6,209 nt of DNA from Actinomycetota bacterium (GTDB taxonomy: Bacteria; Actinomycetota; Thermoleophilia; Gaiellales; Gaiellaceae). Each line of letters begins with the position of its first letter. Position 1 is the stretch's first letter. Below the pieces are notes generated by a model, which saw only the letters and a program-made list of their open reading frames with translations, ran no database searches and was not told where the DNA came from. Both the position numbers and the translations under genes were made by a program. Positions 5,242 to 6,209 of this stretch are shown here, piece after piece. The stretch spans positions 1-6,209 of the forward strand of contig JACDER010000094.1 of NCBI GenBank assembly GCA_013816275.1. Direction: 5' to 3'.

Positions 5242-6209
5242 ATGAGGCTGCGCGATCTCCCCTCGGTGGATGAGCTCGCGCGCGGCAGCGACGATCCTCT
5301 TGCCGTCGAGGCCGCTCGCCTCGTGGTCGAGCAGGCGCGCGCGGCGATCCAGGCCGGCGCCGACCCGGGGGATCTGCACGGGCATCTTCGCAACGAGCTT
5401 CGCTCGCTCCGGCAGGCGCGCCTGCGCCGCGCGATCAACGCGACGGGCGTGGTCGTCCACACGAACCTCGGCCGCGCCCCGCTTGCCCGGCAGGCGCTCG
5501 ACCAGGTCGTCGAGACGGCGCGCGGGTACTCAAATCTCGAGTACGACCTCGAGTCCGGCGCACGCGGCTCCCGCCAGGACCACGTCGCGGGCATCCTCCG
5601 CCGGCTGACGGGGGCCGAGGCCGCTCTCGTCGTCAACAACAACGCGGCCGCGGTCATGCTTGCGCTGGCGGCGCTCGCCGAGGGGCGCGAGGTGCTCGTC
5701 TCCCGCGGCGAGCTGATCGAGATCGGCGACGGATTCCGCATCCCCGACGTGCTCGCGCGCTCGGGTGCGATCCTGCGTGAGATCGGGACGACGAACAGGA
5801 CGCGCGCCGCCGACTACGACCGTGCGGTCGGCCCTGAGACGGCGCTCCTCCTCCGTGTTCACCAGTCCAACTTCCGTGTCCTCGGCTTCACGGAGCAGCC
5901 GAGCGTGAAGGAGCTCGCGGCGGTCGCGCGGCGCCACGAGCTTCCGCTCGTGGACGACCTCGGCTCGGGCGCCTTCTTCCCCTTCGAGGACGAGCCGTCA
6001 GCGCGCGACAGCCTGACGGCGGGCGCCGACCTCGCGTGCTTCTCTGGCGACAAGCTGCTCGGCGGCCCGCAGGCGGGCGTGATCGTCGGCCGAGCCGACC
6101 TGGTCGAGCGCCTGAGGCGCCATCCGCTGCAGCGAGCCCTGCGCGCCGACAAGCTCACGCTCGCCGCGCTCGAGGGAACGCTCCGCCTCTACCTCGATCC
6201 CGACCGGGC
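5242..6209 (+). CDS. selA: SelA, L-seryl-tRNA(Sec) selenium transferase (3' end outside window)
   Basis: SelA is a PLP enzyme that converts Ser-tRNA(Sec) to Sec-tRNA(Sec) using selenophosphate from SelD, a cytosolic step in bacterial selenocysteine synthesis. The 322 visible residues are open to the window end, about 70% of the usual ~460. The N-terminal LRDLPSVDELAR (3-14) is the family opening, supporting ATG 5242. Then come INATGVVVHTNLGRAPL (65-81), LEYDLESGARGSR (99-111), VVNNNAAAVMLALAALA (130-146), SRGELIEIGDGFRIPDV (154-170), EIGTTNRT (180-187), VDDLGSG (237-243) and FSGDKLLGGPQAGVIVG (267-283). Lys271 is the PLP lysine, equal to the SGDK lysine of E. coli SelA. HPLQRALRADKLTLAALE (294-311) also matches closely. 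No residue looks broken. It implies selenoproteins elsewhere in the genome, and selB and/or selD could follow downstream. The start is 24 bp from the divergent peptidase ATG, with a leaderless-type promoter. Confidence 0.96.
   Translation, partial: MRLRDLPSVDELARGSDDPLAVEAARLVVEQARAAIQAGADPGDLHGHLRNELRSLRQARLRRAINATGVVVHTNLGRAPLARQALDQVVETARGYSNLEYDLESGARGSRQDHVAGILRRLTGAEAALVVNNNAAAVMLALAALAEGREVLVSRGELIEIGDGFRIPDVLARSGAILREIGTTNRTRAADYDRAVGPETALLLRVHQSNFRVLGFTEQPSVKELAAVARRHELPLVDDLGSGAFFPFEDEPSARDSLTAGADLACFSGDKLLGGPQAGVIVGRADLVERLRRHPLQRALRADKLTLAALEGTLRLYLDPDR

Noticed and set aside
5218..5460. 81-codon upstream extension of the M3 peptidase frame
   Set aside because: It is antisense to clearly coding selA, and the family N-terminus (PHWDLTPFF) begins right after ATG 5217.
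1..6209. CRISPR array, transposon ends, tRNA or rRNA, toxin-antitoxin or phage genes
   Set aside because: No direct repeats, terminal inverted repeats, cloverleaf-like sequence or matching proteins seen on either strand; nearly all bases are covered by housekeeping-type genes.

Overview
The window reads as an ordinary, very compact stretch of chromosome from a high-GC bacterium. G+C is roughly two thirds by eye, and codon third positions are mostly G or C. The gene content fits an actinobacterium, perhaps a deep-branching class such as Thermoleophilia: a fused MoaD-MoaE, a ZU5-like surface-type protein, a small site-2 protease, a LOG-family enzyme, a PepF-like M3 peptidase and SelA. The taxon is inferred from gene style, since there is no rRNA or other marker.

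Layout, left to right. (1) Bases 1-512, plus strand: the 3' end of a MoaD-MoaE fusion (molybdopterin synthase). (2) 509-1876, minus strand: an uncharacterised 455-residue protein with a ZU5-like segment near its N-terminus; the first ~35 codons are doubtful because another frame codes better there. (3) 1857-2768, plus: an M50 site-2-type membrane metalloprotease with HEIGH and PLDGG motifs. (4) 2768-3475, plus: a LOG/TIGR00730-family nucleotide phosphoribohydrolase, coupled to the protease by a TGATG stop/start. (5) 3421-5217, minus: a complete M3 family oligopeptidase. (6) 5242 to the window end, plus: the first 322 residues of SelA, the PLP enzyme that makes Sec-tRNA.

The genes alternate in direction and almost nothing is non-coding. 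Tail-to-tail overlaps are 4 bp and 55 bp, one stop/start pair shares a base, and one head-to-head gap is 24 bp. The 24-bp gap between the peptidase and selA holds two overlapping -10-like hexamers on opposite strands, each exactly 7 nt from its start codon. This suggests a symmetric bidirectional promoter that makes leaderless mRNAs, and it is the most interesting regulatory signal here.

Functionally, the two window edges could be linked: molybdopterin synthesis and selenocysteine synthesis are both needed by Sec-containing formate dehydrogenases, but no such enzyme is in view. The protease/LOG pair is a likely two-gene operon. I see no CRISPR, mobile element, RNA gene or defence system, and no clear evidence of a wholly new system.
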